A stretch of 64,000 bases of DNA from contig CALNXN010000001.1 of the NCBI GenBank assembly GCA_942490645.1, positions 39,003 to 103,002 of the forward strand, in the 5' to 3' direction. Of the stretch, positions 43,461 to 53,040 are shown piece by piece. Numbering within the stretch: the stretch's first letter is position 1; each line of letters opens with the position of its first letter. Both the position numbers and the translations under genes were made by a program. Under the pieces are notes generated by a model. That model was not told the DNA's origin. It searched no databases and saw only the letters and a list, made by a program, of their open reading frames with translations. Source of the DNA: CALNXN01 sp942490645. Lineage in GTDB: Bacteria; Pseudomonadota; Alphaproteobacteria; Rhodobacterales; Rhodobacteraceae.

Positions 43461-44141
43461 ATGACGTATGATTTGTATATTGGTGATCGCACTTTCTCCA
43501 GTTGGTCGCTGCGCGGCTGGCTGATGCTTGAAAAATTCGGGCTGCCCTACCGCACCCATCTGGTGGGTCTCTATTCGGGGACGATGCAACAGGATTTGGC
43601 TGCGTTGGCCCCTGCCCGCCTCGTTCCAATCCTGAAGACACCGCAGGGGGATGTGATCGGCGAAACAATGGCCATGGCCGAAACTCTGGCCGAACGTCAT
43701 CCCGATGCCGGCCTTTGGCCGACCGACCCCGGCAGGCGTGCGCGTGCGCGCTGGCTTTGCGCTGAAATGGCGGCGGGGTTTGGCGCGTTGCGTGGTGCCT
43801 GCCCAATGCAGTTGCAGCACGTCAACGTCGGTTTTGCCGTGTCGCCCGAGGTTCAGGCGGACCTTGACCGGTTGGAAGTCATTTGGGCTGAGGCACGATC
43901 CATGTCAGACGGCACCGGCCCTTGGCTCTTTGGCACCTACTCGCTGGCCGATGCGTTTTATGCACCGGTTTGCGCGCGCATCATCGGATATGATCTGCCA
44001 GTCTCCGACAGCGCCCGCGCCTATTGCGACGCCACCATTCAAGACGCTGCATTCAAAGCATGGCGTGCCGACGGGCAAAAGGTCACTTACAATCCCTTTC
44101 CGTATGACATGGGCCTGCCCACCGCGCCCTGGCCTGCCTAA
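43461..44141 (+). CDS. Glutathione S-transferase family protein
   Basis: A 226-residue GST. The N-terminal thioredoxin-like domain has YIGDRTFSSWSLRGWLML with the catalytic-type Ser near residues 11-14, then RLVPILKTPQGDVIGETMAMAE. The helical domain carries FGTYSLADAFYAPV. The S-S-W motif resembles the zeta/maleylacetoacetate-isomerase-like end of the family. It is a stand-alone gene after cobU and the phosphatase. The substrate is unknown. Confidence 0.88.
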   Translation: MTYDLYIGDRTFSSWSLRGWLMLEKFGLPYRTHLVGLYSGTMQQDLAALAPARLVPILKTPQGDVIGETMAMAETLAERHPDAGLWPTDPGRRARARWLCAEMAAGFGALRGACPMQLQHVNVGFAVSPEVQADLDRLEVIWAEARSMSDGTGPWLFGTYSLADAFYAPVCARIIGYDLPVSDSARAYCDATIQDAAFKAWRADGQKVTYNPFPYDMGLPTAPWPA

Positions 44142-44241
44142 CCTCGCTAAAATTGCCTAGTGCTTTCGGGTTGTTAACACTTCGTCAACTCTGCTGACCT
44201 AACGATTAACCCTGATTACAGAAGCGTCGATTGGGGGTCGC

Positions 44242-45756
44242 ATGGTGTCTCGTGCCTATACGGTGGCCTTTCAGGGCGTGGACGCTCGCATGGTCGAGGT
44301 TCAATGCGCAGTGTCGCCGGGCCTTCCCGCCTTTGCCATCGTCGGTCTGCCCGACAAGGCCGTGTCGGAGGCGCGTGACCGTGTGCGCGCGGCCCTCAGC
44401 GCAATGGCGATTGCCTTGCCGTCCAAACGGATCACCATCAACCTCAGCCCGGCCGACTTGCCCAAAGAAGGCAGTCATTTTGACCTGCCGATTGCGATGG
44501 CGCTGTTGGCTGCCCTCGATATCATCCCCGGCGACGTCACCGAGACCACTGTGGCCTTGGGTGAATTGTCGCTGGATGGCTCCCTGATCCCGGTTGTCGG
44601 CGCGCTCCCCGCAGCCATGGCCGCCGCCGAAGCCAACCGCAGCCTGCTGTGCCCGTCAGCCTCCGGCAAGGAGGCGGCATGGGTGGCAAACACACAAGTC
44701 ATCGCCGCCCTGTCGTTGGGTGATGTCGTCAGACATTACACAGGTCAGGTGCCCATAGCGCCCGCCACGGCAGGCGAGGTTTGTCTGCCCGGTCACACAC
44801 GCGATCTGGCCGATGTAAAGGGCCAGGAGCGCGCCAAACGTGCGCTGGAAATCGCCGCTGCTGGGCGCCATCATCTGATGTTCGTGGGGACACCGGGTTC
44901 GGGCAAATCCATGATGGCCGAACGCTTGCCCGGTATTTTGCCACCGCTGACCGCGCGGGAAGCCCTCGAAACCTCCATGATCCATTCGCTGTCCGGGCTT
45001 CTGGATGAAGGCGGTATTTCGCGCGCGCGCCCATTTCGTGACCCGCACCACACCTCTTCGATGGCAGCCATCATCGGTGGTGGGCGCACAGCCAAACCGG
45101 GCGAAGTCTCGCTGGCGCATAATGGTGTGCTTTATATGGACGAGTTCCCCGAGTTTCCGCGCAATGTGCTGGAAACCCTGCGCCAACCCATTGAAACAGG
45201 CGAGGTGATGATAGCCCGCGCCAATGCGCATGTGAAATATCCCTGCAAATTCATGCTTGTGGCGGCGGCCAATCCTTGCAAATGCGGATATCTGCCTGAC
45301 CCGGAACGCGCCTGTTCCAAGGCGCCGCACTGCGGCGAGGATTACATGGGCCGCATCTCCGGGCCTTTGCTCGACAGGTTCGATTTGCGCGTTGATGTCC
45401 CGCCTGTGGCGTTCACCGATCTGGATTTGCCCGGCACAGGCGAGCGATCCGCGACCGTCGCCGCGCGCATCGCCACGGCGCGCGCCGTGCAACAGGCACG
45501 CTATGGCGAAGGCGGGCCCATTGCGCTCAATGCCGATGCCGCAGGCGAAGTGCTGGACGAATGTGCAATGCCCGATGCCGAAGGCCGCGCACTTCTGAAC
45601 AAAGTTGCGGACCGCTTCAGACTGTCGGCGCGCGGGTATCACAGGGTTTTGCGCGTTGCACGCACGATTGCCGATCTTGATGGCGCCGCATCCGTACGCC
45701 GCCCCCACATCGCAGAGGCGGTCAGCTTTCGCCTGCCGTCTCCGGTTGCTGCTTGA
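44242..45756 (+). CDS. comM: ComM/YifB-type Mg-chelatase-like AAA ATPase
   Basis: A 504-residue protein. The N-terminal Lon-like ChlI domain (about 1-165) includes FAIVGLPDKAVSEARDRV. The AAA module has Walker A GTPGSGKSM near residues 215-223, Walker B LYMDEFPEF, and a zinc-like insertion with NPCKCGY and CSKAPHCG. The C-terminal Mg-chelatase domain follows. In Vibrio and Haemophilus, ComM is a helicase that extends recombination during transformation. The 3' end overlaps the convergent hydrolase by 35 bp. Confidence 0.93.
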   Translation: MVSRAYTVAFQGVDARMVEVQCAVSPGLPAFAIVGLPDKAVSEARDRVRAALSAMAIALPSKRITINLSPADLPKEGSHFDLPIAMALLAALDIIPGDVTETTVALGELSLDGSLIPVVGALPAAMAAAEANRSLLCPSASGKEAAWVANTQVIAALSLGDVVRHYTGQVPIAPATAGEVCLPGHTRDLADVKGQERAKRALEIAAAGRHHLMFVGTPGSGKSMMAERLPGILPPLTAREALETSMIHSLSGLLDEGGISRARPFRDPHHTSSMAAIIGGGRTAKPGEVSLAHNGVLYMDEFPEFPRNVLETLRQPIETGEVMIARANAHVKYPCKFMLVAAANPCKCGYLPDPERACSKAPHCGEDYMGRISGPLLDRFDLRVDVPPVAFTDLDLPGTGERSATVAARIATARAVQQARYGEGGPIALNADAAGEVLDECAMPDAEGRALLNKVADRFRLSARGYHRVLRVARTIADLDGAASVRRPHIAEAVSFRLPSPVAA

Positions 45757-46636
45757 TCCATTCGGCGATCTTGCGCAACGTCGCATCCGCCTGCGGGATC
45801 ATCGGTCGAAACAGCGGCCAGACGTGGGGCAGGTTTTCGCCCAATTCGACTGTTACATCCACACCTTCCCCGCGCAGGTGGTCCGCCATTCGCAGGCTGT
45901 CGTCGCGCAGCATTTCCGTCGTTCCAACCGCGATGTAGACGGGCGGCGCGCCTTCATAGGTTCCAACAAGTGGGGAGGCGCGCGGGTCCGAAGGATCATG
46001 CCCCTGCAAATACATCTCGCCCAATTCGCCTGCCCGTTCCGCGGGCAAAACCACGTCACTGTCCGCGTTTTCGCGCAATGACGGGCTGGAATACGTCAGG
46101 TCCGTCACAGGCGACAGGGCAAACACACCGCCCGGCAACGGTGCGCCGTCACGGATCAAATCCGCCAGCAGCACCAGCGCCAGATTGCCACCTGCACTGT
46201 CACCCCCCACGATCACGTTTTGCGCGGCGACACCGCTGGCCATCAGCGCCTCCCATCCGCTGCGCACATCGTCGGGCCCGGCTGGAAACGGATGCTCAGG
46301 CGCTTTGCGGTAGTTGGGCAAAACCGCGCGCCACCCCGTGAGTTGCGACAAACGGCCCAGCATTCCGCGATAAACGTTCGGACTGCCGAAGATAAAAGCG
46401 CCCCCATGGAGGTAGTAGATAACCCCACCACGCTCAGACATGCGCCCGGCTTCAACCGACAACGCGGGCACTGCGCCGAGTGTCATGGCTGTACATGTCG
46501 TCCCACGCGGCGGTGGAAAGAAAATCCGCGCGCGCGCCTCAATCGAGGAGCGCAGTTTTTGTGGCGTCGCGCGCGCAATATGTGGCCGCTCAGTCAGGCG
46601 CAAAAGAGTATTGAGCGCGCGCAGTCGCAGGCTCAT
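45722..46636 (-). CDS. Alpha/beta hydrolase, hormone-sensitive-lipase family
   Basis: A 304-residue esterase-type hydrolase. The oxyanion HGG motif is YYLHGGAFIFG, the nucleophile Ser is in GGDSAGGN, Asp is probably in DPRASPL, and His is in LPHVWP. The family hydrolyses short-chain esters. It is coupled to gshB by ATGA and convergent with comM, with 35 bp of overlapping coding sequence. No signal peptide. Confidence 0.9.
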   Translation of the reverse strand: MSLRLRALNTLLRLTERPHIARATPQKLRSSIEARARIFFPPPRGTTCTAMTLGAVPALSVEAGRMSERGGVIYYLHGGAFIFGSPNVYRGMLGRLSQLTGWRAVLPNYRKAPEHPFPAGPDDVRSGWEALMASGVAAQNVIVGGDSAGGNLALVLLADLIRDGAPLPGGVFALSPVTDLTYSSPSLRENADSDVVLPAERAGELGEMYLQGHDPSDPRASPLVGTYEGAPPVYIAVGTTEMLRDDSLRMADHLRGEGVDVTVELGENLPHVWPLFRPMIPQADATLRKIAEWIKQQPETAGES

Positions 46637-47568
46637 GCGCGTCTGGCCTCGATGGCCTCCCAGATTTTGGCGGCGATGTTGACGTCGTCAAAGCGTTCCA
46701 ATTCCTGAATGCCTGTGGGCGATGTCACGTTGATCTCCGTCAGGTAATCGCCGATCACATCGATGCCGACAAAGACCTGCCCCTTTTCCTGCAAGAGCGG
46801 CCCGATACGGGCGCAGATTTCCAAATCGCGATCTGTCAGGCCGATCTTTTCGGGTCGCCCGCCGACATGCATGTTCGACCGCGTTTCGCCGGCCGCCGGC
46901 ACACGGTTGATCGCCCCCACGGGCGCGCCATCGACCAGGATCACGCGTTTGTCGCCCTTGGACACATCGGGCAGGAATTTCTGCACGATCAGTGGCTCAC
47001 GCGAAAACCCTGTAAACAGTTCGTGCAAGGAGGTCAGGTTGCGGTCGGCTGCATCCAGTCGGAACACACCCGCGCCGCCATTTCCGTAGAGCGGTTTGAG
47101 GATGATGTCGCCGTGCTTGTGCTTGAACGCTTTGATCGTCTCCAGATCACGCGCGATTGTCGTTGGCGGCGTTAGGTCCGGGAAATCCAACACAAGCAGT
47201 TTTTCGGGGTAATTGCGGACCCAGAAGGGATCATTCACCACCAATGTGCCGGGCGCCAGACGGTCTAGCAAATGCGTTGAGGTGATGTAATGCATGTCGA
47301 ATGGCGGGTCTTGTCGCAGCCATACGACATCGAAATCCGCCAGATCAACTTCACGCTCGGGGCCAAGATGCGCATGATCGCCTTGCACACGCTGCACGCT
47401 CAGGTCGTGGCCGCGTGCGGTGATCCGCCCTTCCTGATAGGCCAGATGGTCGGGCGTATAGAAAAACAGAGTGTGCCCGCGCGACTGCGCCTCTTCGGCC
47501 AGCCGGAACGAACTGTCTGCGTTGATATCCACGGACCCGATCGGGTCCATCTGAAAGGCAATCTTCAT
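46633..47568 (-). CDS. gshB: Glutathione synthetase
   Basis: A 311-residue ATP-grasp enzyme starting KIAFQMDPIGSV. Conserved segments are WLRQDPPFDMHYITSTHLLD, KPLYGNGGAGVF for ATP binding, and EINVTSPTGIQEL. It joins glycine to gamma-glutamylcysteine. Of two ATGs six bases apart, the downstream one (47568) is preferred because AGGGG is six bases from it and it gives the usual family N-terminus. The 4-bp overlap couples it to the hydrolase. Confidence 0.95.
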   Translation of the reverse strand: MKIAFQMDPIGSVDINADSSFRLAEEAQSRGHTLFFYTPDHLAYQEGRITARGHDLSVQRVQGDHAHLGPEREVDLADFDVVWLRQDPPFDMHYITSTHLLDRLAPGTLVVNDPFWVRNYPEKLLVLDFPDLTPPTTIARDLETIKAFKHKHGDIILKPLYGNGGAGVFRLDAADRNLTSLHELFTGFSREPLIVQKFLPDVSKGDKRVILVDGAPVGAINRVPAAGETRSNMHVGGRPEKIGLTDRDLEICARIGPLLQEKGQVFVGIDVIGDYLTEINVTSPTGIQELERFDDVNIAAKIWEAIEARRA

Positions 47569-47635
47569 CGTCATCCCCTAGCTGATTGACCCCTAAATGA
47601 AGCAGGTCAGGCCCGGGTGCAATGGTCAGCGCGTG

Positions 47636-48013
47636 CTAGGCTTGTCCAAAGGCGTTTTCGATGATCTGCACTTGGCCCTCTCCGTCCAACAGCGCCACGT
47701 CAAAACGCACATCGGTCAATGCCCCGCGCGGCTCCCCTGCCAGGAACTCCTCCGCTGTGCGGTAGATGCGGTCCATCTGTGTGCGGCTGATACGCTGGGC
47801 TGCACGTGCAAAACTGCGACTTTTCTTGACCTCGACAAAAATCAGACCGTCGCCGTCGCGCAGGATCAGATCGACTTCGCCGCAGCGACCGCGCCAGCGC
47901 ACATGCGCCAACCCATAGCCGCGCCGCACATAGTCTTGCGCCACCTGACACTCCGCCGCAGCGCCCGAGAGATAAGCGACCTGCCCGGACCATGCGCGTT
48001 GCTGTCGCGTCAT
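47636..48013 (-). CDS. YraN/UPF0102-family protein
   Basis: A 125-residue restriction-endonuclease-like fold protein. The conserved core is RRGYGLAHVRWRGRCGEVDLI and FVEVKKSR (E-V-D, E-V-K). The function of the family is not established, though a nuclease-like or Holliday-junction-related role has been suggested from fold. It lies four bases after rsmI, the same neighbourhood as in E. coli. Confidence 0.9.
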   Translation of the reverse strand: MTRQQRAWSGQVAYLSGAAAECQVAQDYVRRGYGLAHVRWRGRCGEVDLILRDGDGLIFVEVKKSRSFARAAQRISRTQMDRIYRTAEEFLAGEPRGALTDVRFDVALLDGEGQVQIIENAFGQA

Positions 48014-48017
48014 TCGT

Positions 48018-48875
48018 TCACCCCTTGGTCAGCTCCAGCGCCATTTGGTACACTTTGCGGCGTGGCAAGTTGTGCGCCTTGGCCACAAGATCGACGGCAT
48101 CGCGCATCGACATCTGCTCCAACGCGCCCTTCAGATCCTCGTCTAGGTCAAGAGGATGAAGATTTGGCGAATGCGCCCGGTCAATCAGAACCACCACTTC
48201 GCCCTTGGGCGTCTGTGTTGCGTAGCTGTCAGCCAGTTCATCAAGCGTCCCCCGGCGGACCTCCTCGAATTTCTTGGTCAATTCCCGGCACACCACGGCG
48301 TGACGCGCGCCACCCAGGGCCGCCTGCGCATCGCGCAGCATGGCCCCCAGCCGCTTGGGAGATTCGTAGAAAACAAGCGTGGCCTGCACCTCGCTCAATG
48401 CCTCGAATGCGGTACGCCGCGCCGCGCTGGCGTTCGGCAAGAACCCGGCGAAATGAAACGCATCCGTCGGCAAGCCCGCCAACACCAGCGCCGTCAAGAC
48501 CGCGGATGGCCCCGGTGCGCAGGTCTGCATCAGCCCTGCCTTGGCCGCGGCCCGGCTCAGTTCAAACCCCGGATCCGCGATCAGCGGCATCCCCGCCTCG
48601 GACGCATAGGCAACCGACTTTCCCTCGGCCACCTGCGCCAACAAACGCTCCACCACGCCCGCACCGCTGTGGTCATGCATGGCAACCAGCGGCCGACCGT
48701 CCAGCGGCACACCATGTATGTCCATCAACCGCCGCAAGGACCGGGTGTCTTCGGCTGCAAGAACGTCGGCACTGGCCAGCACATCCAGCGCCCTGAGCGT
48801 TATGTCGCGCGCCGATCCAATCGGAACGCCCACAAAATAGAGCCCCGCCGCCAAAGACACGCGATTGAAATTCAA
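48018..48875 (-). CDS. rsmI: 16S rRNA (cytidine-1402-2'-O)-methyltransferase
   Basis: A 285-residue tetrapyrrole-methylase-fold enzyme. The N-terminus is GLYFVGVPIGSARDITLRAL, then AAEDTRSLRRL and SEAGMPLIADPG. It methylates the 2'-OH of C1402 in 16S rRNA. The start appears to be a TTG (48875), supported by family N-terminal length; a GTG 15 bases inside is the alternative. It precedes yraN and is divergent from the lipoprotein gene. Confidence 0.93.
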   Translation of the reverse strand: MNFNRVSLAAGLYFVGVPIGSARDITLRALDVLASADVLAAEDTRSLRRLMDIHGVPLDGRPLVAMHDHSGAGVVERLLAQVAEGKSVAYASEAGMPLIADPGFELSRAAAKAGLMQTCAPGPSAVLTALVLAGLPTDAFHFAGFLPNASAARRTAFEALSEVQATLVFYESPKRLGAMLRDAQAALGGARHAVVCRELTKKFEEVRRGTLDELADSYATQTPKGEVVVLIDRAHSPNLHPLDLDEDLKGALEQMSMRDAVDLVAKAHNLPRRKVYQMALELTKG

Positions 48876-48962
48876 AGCTGGACCCGCCTTTCGTGACGTC
48901 TATGATTGCGACCGAACAAACGGCGTTTTACGCCACCCGTCTCAGGTAAGGAGTGTTGTGTC

Positions 48963-50135
48963 ATGTTTTCGGTTTTCAGGTCCACCCGCAAGGTTGTTCA
49001 AGGGGCTGTCTTTGCCGTCGCCGGTCTGGCGCTGGCCGCCTGCGACGGGGTTTCGCTCAACAATGGACCGCTGATCAACACGTCACGGGCCGTGCCTGTG
49101 GCCCTTCTGGTGCCAAGCGGGTCGGGTTCGTCCGGCGATGAAATCGTCGCTCAGAGCCTTGAAAACGCGGCCCGCCTTGCGATTGCCGATCTGGACGGCG
49201 TGCAGATTGATCTGCGTGTCTACCCTACCGCAGGCAATCCAGCCACCGCAGCCGCCCAAGCCACTCAAGCCGTGAATGACGGCGCCAAGGTGATCCTTGG
49301 GCCGGTCTATGCCGCTGCGGCCAATGCCGCCGGTGTCGCGGTTGCAAATCGTGGCGTCAATGTGATCTCCTTCTCCAACAACAAGGAAATCGCAGGCGGT
49401 AACGTCTTTATTCTTGGGCCAACCTTCCAGAACACCGCCAACCGGATGGTCAACTACGCGCGCACTCAGGGCAAATCGAACATCGTCGTGGTCTATTCCC
49501 AGGACGCCGCAGGGGAACAGGGCCGCGCCGCCATTGAAACCGCGATTGCCAACAACGGGTCCACGCTGGCAGGCTCGGTGGGCTATGCCCTGTCTCAGCA
49601 AGAGGTCGTGCGCTCCATTCCGCGTATCCGCACCGCTGTGCAACAGGCCAATGCAGATGCCGTGTTCATGACATCGCCCACCTCCACCGCGCTGCCTTTG
49701 CTGACGCAATTGCTGCCCGAGGCGGGCGTCAAACCGGATGTCACGCAATTCATCGGCCTGACGCGCTGGGACATTCCGGCACAGACGCTGGCGCTGCCGG
49801 GTGTGCAAGGTGGCTGGTTCGCGATCCCTGATCCGCAAGCCGCAGGCGCGTTCAGTGCCCGGTATCAGGCTGCATACGGTCAGGCACCGCACCCGATCGG
49901 CGGGCTTGCGTTTGATGGTATCGCGGCCATCGGCGCGCTGGTCAGCCAAGGCAATTCCGATGCGCTTACCCGCGGCGCGCTGACCCAAGGGGCGGGCTTT
50001 CGTGGTGCGGGCGGGGTTTTCCGGCTGTTGCCTGATGGCTCAAACGAACGCGGGCTGGCCGTGGCCACGATCCGCGACAATCAGGTCAACATCCTCAGCG
50101 GTGCACCACAAAGCTTTGGCGGTGCGGGCTTCTGA
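48963..50135 (+). CDS. LpoA-like lipoprotein, penicillin-binding-protein activator
   Basis: A 390-residue lipoprotein. The signal peptide ends in LALAAC with the lipidated Cys27. A periplasmic-binding-protein-like domain follows (VPVALLVPSGSGSSGDE, VILGPVYAAAAN, TFQNTANRMVNYA). E. coli LpoA has the same C-terminal fold and activates PBP1A. The divergent rsmI-yraN arrangement is the E. coli yraL-yraM-yraN context, which supports the call. AAGGAG lies about ten bases before this ATG. An ABC-type amino acid binding protein is the alternative. Confidence 0.83.
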   Translation: MFSVFRSTRKVVQGAVFAVAGLALAACDGVSLNNGPLINTSRAVPVALLVPSGSGSSGDEIVAQSLENAARLAIADLDGVQIDLRVYPTAGNPATAAAQATQAVNDGAKVILGPVYAAAANAAGVAVANRGVNVISFSNNKEIAGGNVFILGPTFQNTANRMVNYARTQGKSNIVVVYSQDAAGEQGRAAIETAIANNGSTLAGSVGYALSQQEVVRSIPRIRTAVQQANADAVFMTSPTSTALPLLTQLLPEAGVKPDVTQFIGLTRWDIPAQTLALPGVQGGWFAIPDPQAAGAFSARYQAAYGQAPHPIGGLAFDGIAAIGALVSQGNSDALTRGALTQGAGFRGAGGVFRLLPDGSNERGLAVATIRDNQVNILSGAPQSFGGAGF

Positions 50136-50178
50136 TCGGACATCTGGGTCGGCGGTTGGCGTCGCAAGGACAAACTGA

Positions 50179-52956
50179 ATGAACGTATCTTCTTTGGCTC
50201 AAACGGATGTTCCGGACGTCGCGCTGATTTGCCCTCCGGACGTCATCTTTGACGACAGCGCCTTCACGGCCGCTTTTGCAGACGCCACAATCGGGCTGAG
50301 CGATCCGGGCCAAATACGCACTGCGGCCGTCAAACTGCTGCGGATACAGCAAGCCGCAGGGCGCAGCGCGATTGCGGACGCCTTTGCCGCACAGCCTTTT
50401 GCGGCGCGCCCCATGACGCGTGCCTATACTCATCTGACGGACCGCATCGTCTGCGCCGCCCTCGATGTGGCCTCGCGGGTGCTGCATCCCAAACCGAACC
50501 CCACTGCCAGCGAACATCTGTCGGTGATTGCCGTCGGCGGCTATGGGCGCGGCGAAATGGCCCCATTTTCGGACGTCGATTTGCTGTTTCTGACGCCCTA
50601 CAAGATCACGGCATGGGCCGAGAGCGTGATTGAATCGATGCTCTACATGCTGTGGGATCTCAAGCTCAAGGTCGGCCATTCAAGCCGGACCATCAAGGAT
50701 TGCCTGCGCCTTGGCGGAGAAGATTTCACCATACGCACAGCGATGATGGAGCACCGCCATATCGCAGGCGACGTGGCCTTGGCGCAAAGGCTCGAAAGCC
50801 GGTTGCGCAGCGATCTGTTCAAAGGATCCGAGCGTGAATTTGTTGAGGCCAAGCTGGCCGAGCGCGACACCCGGCACAAAAAGCAGGGCCAGCGTTACAT
50901 GGTCGAGCCCAACGTCAAGGAAGGCAAGGGCGGCCTGCGCGACCTGCAATCCCTGTTCTGGATCGCAAAATACATTCATGGTGTGCGCCACGCCGCCGAT
51001 CTGGTGAAGCTGGGTGTCTTCACTCAGGATGAATTCAAGGGCTTTGTGGCCGCCGAAGATTTTCTGTGGGCCGTTCGTGGCCACCTGCATCTGGCCACGG
51101 GCCGCCCGACCGAACAGCTGACATTCGACATGCAGGTCGTGGTCGCCGAAGCCATGGGCTATCAAGACGCCAAAGGCCGCAGGGGCGTTGAGATTTTCAT
51201 GCAGGACTATTTCCTGCACGCCACCGAAGTCGGTGATCTGACGCGCATCTTTCTGACCAAGCTGGAGGCCGATCACGTCAAGGCCGAGCCGCTGCTGGAA
51301 CGCATTTTTCGCCGTCGCCCCAAGATCAAAGAGGGCTACAAGGTCGTCAACAACCGCATTGCAATCGAAGACGACACAGCATTCCTGTCGGACAAGCTGA
51401 ACCTGCTGCGCATCTTTGAAGAAGCCCTGCGCACGGGCATGCTGATCCACCCCGACGCCATGCGCACGATCAAATCCAACCTTGAACTGATCGACGAGGA
51501 TATGCGCACGACACCCGAAGCGCGGCGCATCTTCTTTGATCTGTTGCTCAAGCACGGCAACCCCGAACGCGCGCTGCGCCGGATGAACGAATTGGGTGTG
51601 CTGTCCGCCTTTATCCCCGAATTCGAGCCCATTGTGGCGATGATGCAGTTCAACATGTACCACTCCTACACGGTCGACGAACACATCATCCAATGCATCA
51701 TGAACCTCAGCGAGATTGAACGCGGGGCGCTGCAGGAAGACCTGCCCGTCGCCTCCTCGATCCTCAAGCGCGGCGTGGACCGCAAGGTGCTCTATACCGC
51801 GCTCTTGCTGCATGACATCGGCAAGGGCCGGCCCGAGGATCATTCGATCCTGGGTGCGCAAATGGCCCGCAAGATCGCCCCGCGTCTGGGGCTGAACAAG
51901 GCTGACACCGATACGGTCGAATGGCTCGTGCGGTACCATTTGCTGATGTCGGACATGGCCCAGAAACGCGACATCGCCGAACCCTCGACCGTGCGCGATT
52001 TTGCCAAGGCCGTCCAAACCGTCAAACGGCTCGATCTGCTGACCGTGCTGACCGTCTGCGACATCCGTGGCGTCGGGCCGAACACGTGGAACAACTGGAA
52101 GGCCGTGCTGATCCGCGCGCTCTACCGGCAGACGAAACGCGGGCTCGAAGACGGGCTTGAGGCGATCAACCGCGCCGGACGCGGGGTCGAGGCCAAGCGC
52201 GCCCTGCGCGAGGCGCTTGCAGACTGGCCCAAAAAGGACCTCAAGACCGAAACCGGCCGCCACTACGATCCCTATTGGCAGGGTCTGCACATCACGGCGC
52301 ATGAAACCTTCGCCCGTATGTTGCGCGACATCGGCGACGAAGAGATCAAGATCGACCTGCATCCCGATGACGACCGCGACGCCACCCGCGCGTGCTTTGT
52401 GATGGAAGATCACCCGGGCATCTTTGCCCGCCTTGCCGGCGCACTGGCGCTGGTCGGGGCCAATGTGGTCGACGCGCGCAGCTACACCACCAAGGACGGC
52501 TATGTCACCGATGCCTTCTGGATACAGGACGCCGATGGCCAGCCCTATGACGCCAGCCGCCTGCCACGTTTGCGCAAGATGATCGAACGCACGCTGCACG
52601 GCGAGGTCCTTGCCCGCGAGGCGTTCAAAGCCAAAGACAAGATCAAGAAACGCGAACGCGCCTTCAAGGTGCCCACCCATATCACCTTCGACAACGAAGG
52701 CTCTGACATCTACACCATCATCGAGGTCGACACCCGCGACCGCCCCGGCCTGCTTTATGACCTTGCGCGCACACTGGCCGCCTCGAACGTCTATATCGCA
52801 AACGCCGTCATCGCGACCTATGGCGAACAGGTGGTCGACACCTTCTACGTCAAGGACATGTTCGGATTGAAGTATTACTCCGAGACCAAACAGAAAACGC
52901 TGGAGAAGAAACTACGCGAAGCGATTGCCGCCGGGGTCGAACGGGCAGACGGGTGA
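50179..52956 (+). CDS. glnD: [Protein-PII] uridylyltransferase / uridylyl-removing enzyme
   Basis: A 925-residue four-domain protein. The nucleotidyltransferase motif GGYGRGEMAPFSDVDLLF starts near residue 119. The HD hydrolase has LLHDIGKGRPEDHS near 543. Two ACT domains lie at about 735-810 (DHPGIFARLAGALAL) and 850-925 (DRPGLLYDLARTLA). It uridylylates PII proteins when glutamine is low and reverses this when glutamine is high. It is a single gene, 43 bp after the lipoprotein gene. Confidence 0.97.
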   Translation: MNVSSLAQTDVPDVALICPPDVIFDDSAFTAAFADATIGLSDPGQIRTAAVKLLRIQQAAGRSAIADAFAAQPFAARPMTRAYTHLTDRIVCAALDVASRVLHPKPNPTASEHLSVIAVGGYGRGEMAPFSDVDLLFLTPYKITAWAESVIESMLYMLWDLKLKVGHSSRTIKDCLRLGGEDFTIRTAMMEHRHIAGDVALAQRLESRLRSDLFKGSEREFVEAKLAERDTRHKKQGQRYMVEPNVKEGKGGLRDLQSLFWIAKYIHGVRHAADLVKLGVFTQDEFKGFVAAEDFLWAVRGHLHLATGRPTEQLTFDMQVVVAEAMGYQDAKGRRGVEIFMQDYFLHATEVGDLTRIFLTKLEADHVKAEPLLERIFRRRPKIKEGYKVVNNRIAIEDDTAFLSDKLNLLRIFEEALRTGMLIHPDAMRTIKSNLELIDEDMRTTPEARRIFFDLLLKHGNPERALRRMNELGVLSAFIPEFEPIVAMMQFNMYHSYTVDEHIIQCIMNLSEIERGALQEDLPVASSILKRGVDRKVLYTALLLHDIGKGRPEDHSILGAQMARKIAPRLGLNKADTDTVEWLVRYHLLMSDMAQKRDIAEPSTVRDFAKAVQTVKRLDLLTVLTVCDIRGVGPNTWNNWKAVLIRALYRQTKRGLEDGLEAINRAGRGVEAKRALREALADWPKKDLKTETGRHYDPYWQGLHITAHETFARMLRDIGDEEIKIDLHPDDDRDATRACFVMEDHPGIFARLAGALALVGANVVDARSYTTKDGYVTDAFWIQDADGQPYDASRLPRLRKMIERTLHGEVLAREAFKAKDKIKKRERAFKVPTHITFDNEGSDIYTIIEVDTRDRPGLLYDLARTLAASNVYIANAVIATYGEQVVDTFYVKDMFGLKYYSETKQKTLEKKLREAIAAGVERADG

Positions 52957-53040
52957 GGCGGGCCTGTCTTCGGGCCGAATAGCGGTCCTTCGGCGCGCCT
53001 GCGCTTGGGCAAATGTCCGGTTCCGAAACCGATTGGAGCG

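Noticed and set aside
50680..52680. Minus-strand 666-codon open frame
   Set aside because: It lies wholly inside glnD on the other strand; composition is that of a GC-rich mirror frame and no domain is recognisable.
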